Made by a program: the position numbers and the translations under genes. Below, piece by piece: positions 61,267 to 64,000 of a stretch of DNA of 64,000 nt. Source of the DNA: Halichondria panicea (taxonomy: Eukaryota; Porifera; Demospongiae; Suberitida; Halichondriidae); the NCBI RefSeq assembly GCF_963675165.1, contig NC_087379.1:6658839-6722838 (forward strand), in the 5' to 3' direction. Every line of letters starts with the position of its first letter. The first letter of the stretch is position 1. The notes under the pieces were generated by a model. It was not told the DNA's origin. It saw nothing but the letters and a program-made list of their open reading frames with translations, and searched no databases.

Positions 61267-64000
61267 TCACAATACAATATTAACACACACTTTGTCAGTT
61301 ACTACTACGCCAGTTTCAGTCTCTGAGCTGGGTACATCACAACAATAGAGTCCTGGCAGAGCTGCTTTCCCAGTAGAGCTATTAGAGTAAGGCTGACGAT
61401 TCAATCGAATAACTTTATCTCCTCTGTTTCGATATATCTCATCTCCCGTGGCTCGCACAAAAATTTTCAACTGATCAGGTCCGTTACAATTTCCAATCCT
61501 CCTTGCTTGGCAACAATCAGTTAAACCAGCCCGAAATATTAATCCATTATCGTCTTCACCGATATCATTCAGTTGTATACTAGAGCCGTTTGGGAACAAG
61601 TGACCATTTAGTTCAAAGGTGAGTGGGGAGGAACATTGGTCAGGGTTGATGCATTTCGACTGTGTTTCATCTAAGACTGTTCCCAGAGGACAGGAGCATC
61701 CAGAGCGACAGAGGGCTATGCAGAGTGGGGCGGGGTCTTTGCAGGTGGATGGACAAGCCGAGGCACACGTACTGAACACTTCACCTTCATTGTCACACGC
61801 AGGGGCTGCAGGAGGGGATCGAGGAGGATTTGATTAATGCACAACACTGAAAGTACCCATTACACAAGTTACATGTTATATAATTATAATGATCAAATGC
61901 ATACAAGACAAGATACAGTAGGCCATAAGTGGTTGGCGCACAAATAGTAGTCATGCAGTCATAAGGTCCTGTGGTAGATTGATACGAACGAGAGGTATGC
62001 ATATATTAGCTGCATGATATTGACTCTGTTGATACATAGTTGATGTACTAACTCACGAATGCATGTTGGTTGTTGCCCAGTCCACTCTCCATTGATACAT
62101 TGTCTCTGTGTTCTGCCGACCAGCTCGTAGGGTGCGTTACACTCAAACACTGCCAGTGAGCCCAGCGTCACCCCAGTCACCTCCATCTTACCATTCTCAA
62201 AACCATCCTCAAATGGTTCACAATCCTTAACTGTAAGTATAAAACGTCGCACAACAGGTAAATGTAAGTATTACTAAGCTAATAATGCTAGAGTTATGGC
62301 CACTTAGTTCCAAAAACAGCTTGGGCCAATTTCAGCAGAAAAACACCAACAGGATTTTAAACTTGTATATGTAGCCTGTACGCCAAAATGAAATGAACTC
62401 ATAGACTCGAAAGTAATCATTGATGCAGTGAGATTAATTATGTAACCAAGCCCACATGCACGATCAGATTGAAAGCAAAGAATGCATGAAACAGTTCCAC
62501 TCACTGCAGGTCGGCTCTCTCCCTGCCCAGCGTCCATTAGGTCTACACTCTCTGAAGTTAGAGCCAGATAGTGAGTAGCCATTGTTACACATGTACAGGG
62601 CAAAGGAACCATCATTCATGTACTGTATAGCTCCATTCTCCGGTACTGAAAGCTTTTCACATAATACGCCTGTATGTGTATAAGGTTATGGATCAGTTCA
62701 TGCATGAGCAAGAAAGAGGATCAATACACACTCTGTATTATATACTATGTGAATGAATTGTTGTGGCATTATACCTTCACAGCTTGGGGTCGACTCGCTC
62801 CATGATGCAGCAGAGAGTTGACACACCCTCTCTCGGGGTCCAGAGATCATGAAGCCAGGCTCACACGAGTATCTAGCCACAGAACCAACAGAATTGCTCG
62901 GCTTTGACACGACTCCATTCTCTAGTGGCTCCAGCTCATCACACTCAAAACCTACAGTGGGATGTTGAGTATCCACACTTAAACAAATCCTCTCCAACGT
63001 AAGTGTACGATCATGATATATGGAGAGCTAACTTCTGCACACATAATACTAACCTGATGGTGCGACAGTAGGAGGGGGGCATGTCACCTCAGGACAGGTG
63101 GTAGTTGGAGGACAGATTGTGGGGGGCATTGTAGGGGGGCACATAGGGCACTCGGTGCAGGTTACAGGAGGGAGGACGGTAGGAGGAGGTGGGCAAGTAG
63201 GTGTGGGACACTCTGTGGATGGTGGACATTCGGTGCAGGTCACGGTAGGGGGGCACACTGGTGGAAGTAGCGTGGGACAGGAGGGACAGGTGGGAGGCGA
63301 AGGGGAGGAAGGGGCTAGTGGAGGTAACAAAGAAGAGCATCAATTAACTTCAGACGATAATCAATATTAAAAGACAACACTGTGAATTCACTAGTACGTA
63401 TACATTAATTTATATACATGGGTTGCATCATTATGTTTCTTTTCTAACAGTCGTACCTTGAACACACTCTGGTTCCAGTCCAGTCCAAGTACCGTCCATC
63501 TGACAGAATCTCAGACGGTCGCCGGTGACAAAGTACCCCTCACTGCAAGTGTACTCTGCTACTGAGTTGAGCCTGGTACCATCTCTAAGAGACACACGTC
63601 CGTTGGGGGGACTGGACAGTGCACCACAGGTAATGGCTGTACAAGAAATGCAAGGAATTAAATGGCTAGCATAGTTTGAATTAAGGTTTAAACTTCAGAT
63701 GTACAACATCCAAATTCGATTATAGAATACCATCTGAACAGGTTTCTTGTAAGCTCTCAGAAAATTATGAATTTGGATCACCAGAACTCTAGATATACAG
63801 AGTCGACTATACAATCATGCACTGAGCATTTAGTTGTATCATACTTACGTTCACAAGTTGGTACGTCTCCACTCCAAGTCTCGTCCGGCCGACACACTCG
63901 CCTCGAATCACCCACCAGACTGAATCCGTTATCACAGAAGTACCTTGCACTACCGCCCACAAGGGAGGACATGAGCACAACCTCTCCACTGAGGGGAGAA
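61267..64000 (-). CDS. 3' part of a Sushi/TIL/Ig-like secreted protein (5' end outside window)
   Basis: Exons: 64000-63849 (Sushi, open at the edge), 63636-63457 (Sushi, ITCGALSSPPNGRV), 63314-63054 (87-residue CPPT-type repeats with TVTCTECP units), 62951-62775 (Sushi, FECDELEPLENGVV), 62669-62505 (Sushi, LCEKLSVPENGAI), 62230-62057 (Sushi, DCEPFEDGFENGK), 61805-61267 (TIL-type Cys-rich module, CASACPSTCKDPAPLC, then Ig-like, ending VCVNIVL and stop). All junctions are phase 1 and the frame is open throughout. TIL modules occur in protease inhibitors and large secreted glycoproteins. No membrane helix before the stop. The upstream part may begin with an Eph module as in the neighbours, but that is not visible. 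Its 62669-61267 part is the parent-like copy of the decayed 50545-49190 exons, and its last module pairs closely with 30493-30150. Confidence 0.85.
63054..63314 (-). repeat. CPPT-type repeat exon with TVTCTECP units
   Basis: Thr/Pro/Cys-rich phase 1-1 exon between the second and third Sushi exons in the window. Units are less uniform than in the Eph-like genes. Confidence 0.7.

Noticed and set aside
63778-63848. Extension of the last visible Sushi exon to a stop near 63778
   Set aside because: A GTAAG donor at 63848 follows the last Cys of the Sushi, and the next Sushi exon is in matching phase.

Overview
This window is metazoan genomic DNA and most resembles a demosponge. The genes have short introns with GT..AG junctions. 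There are many small terminal-inverted-repeat elements. Sushi, Ig-like, fibronectin III (FN3) and Eph-type modules sit on exons of matching phase, and the Ig-like modules carry a YRNRG...LNR...G.Y.C pattern that I associate with sponge proteins. Species cannot be fixed from the sequence alone.

Left third (1-20 kb). A minus-strand ankyrin-repeat gene (12720 to 243) is built almost entirely of 99-bp, phase-0 exons, one repeat each, multiplied by local duplication and interrupted by several DNA-transposon-like elements. A doubtful pair of exons lies at 13.6-14.3 kb. Next come a minus-strand histidine acid phosphatase related to PXYLP1, with one apparent frameshift, and a plus-strand, two-exon sorting nexin of the SNX25 type (transmembrane, PXA, RGS, PX, Nexin_C).

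Right two thirds (20.2-64 kb). This is a minus-strand, head-to-tail array of genes whose N-terminal halves have the order of a vertebrate Eph receptor ectodomain: signal peptide, ephrin-receptor ligand-binding domain (LBD), Cys-rich GCC2/TNFR-like module, FN3, FN3. None has a tyrosine kinase or SAM domain in the window. The Eph module is instead followed by a Thr/Pro/Cys-rich repeat exon (CPPT) and then, depending on the gene, a transmembrane segment with a 20-residue tail (23188-20215), Ig-like and Sushi modules ending in a stop (29841-24695 and 48859-44836), or further complete Eph modules (two in 60978-53193, three in 39845-30150). The 3' end of a related Sushi/TIL/Ig-like gene enters from the right edge (64000-61267). 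Two decayed copies (44560-41830 and 51690-49190) lie between them.

The likely theme is a rapidly reshaped family of kinase-less, Eph-like surface and secreted proteins. Almost every module exon is phase 1-1, so exons can be duplicated, lost or skipped without breaking frame. A latent acceptor inside each first exon is the same junction that joins internal Eph modules to upstream repeat exons. Spacers, promoter-like blocks and exons are near-identical between copies. A role in adhesion, self/non-self recognition or as decoys for membrane Eph/ephrin proteins is a hypothesis only.
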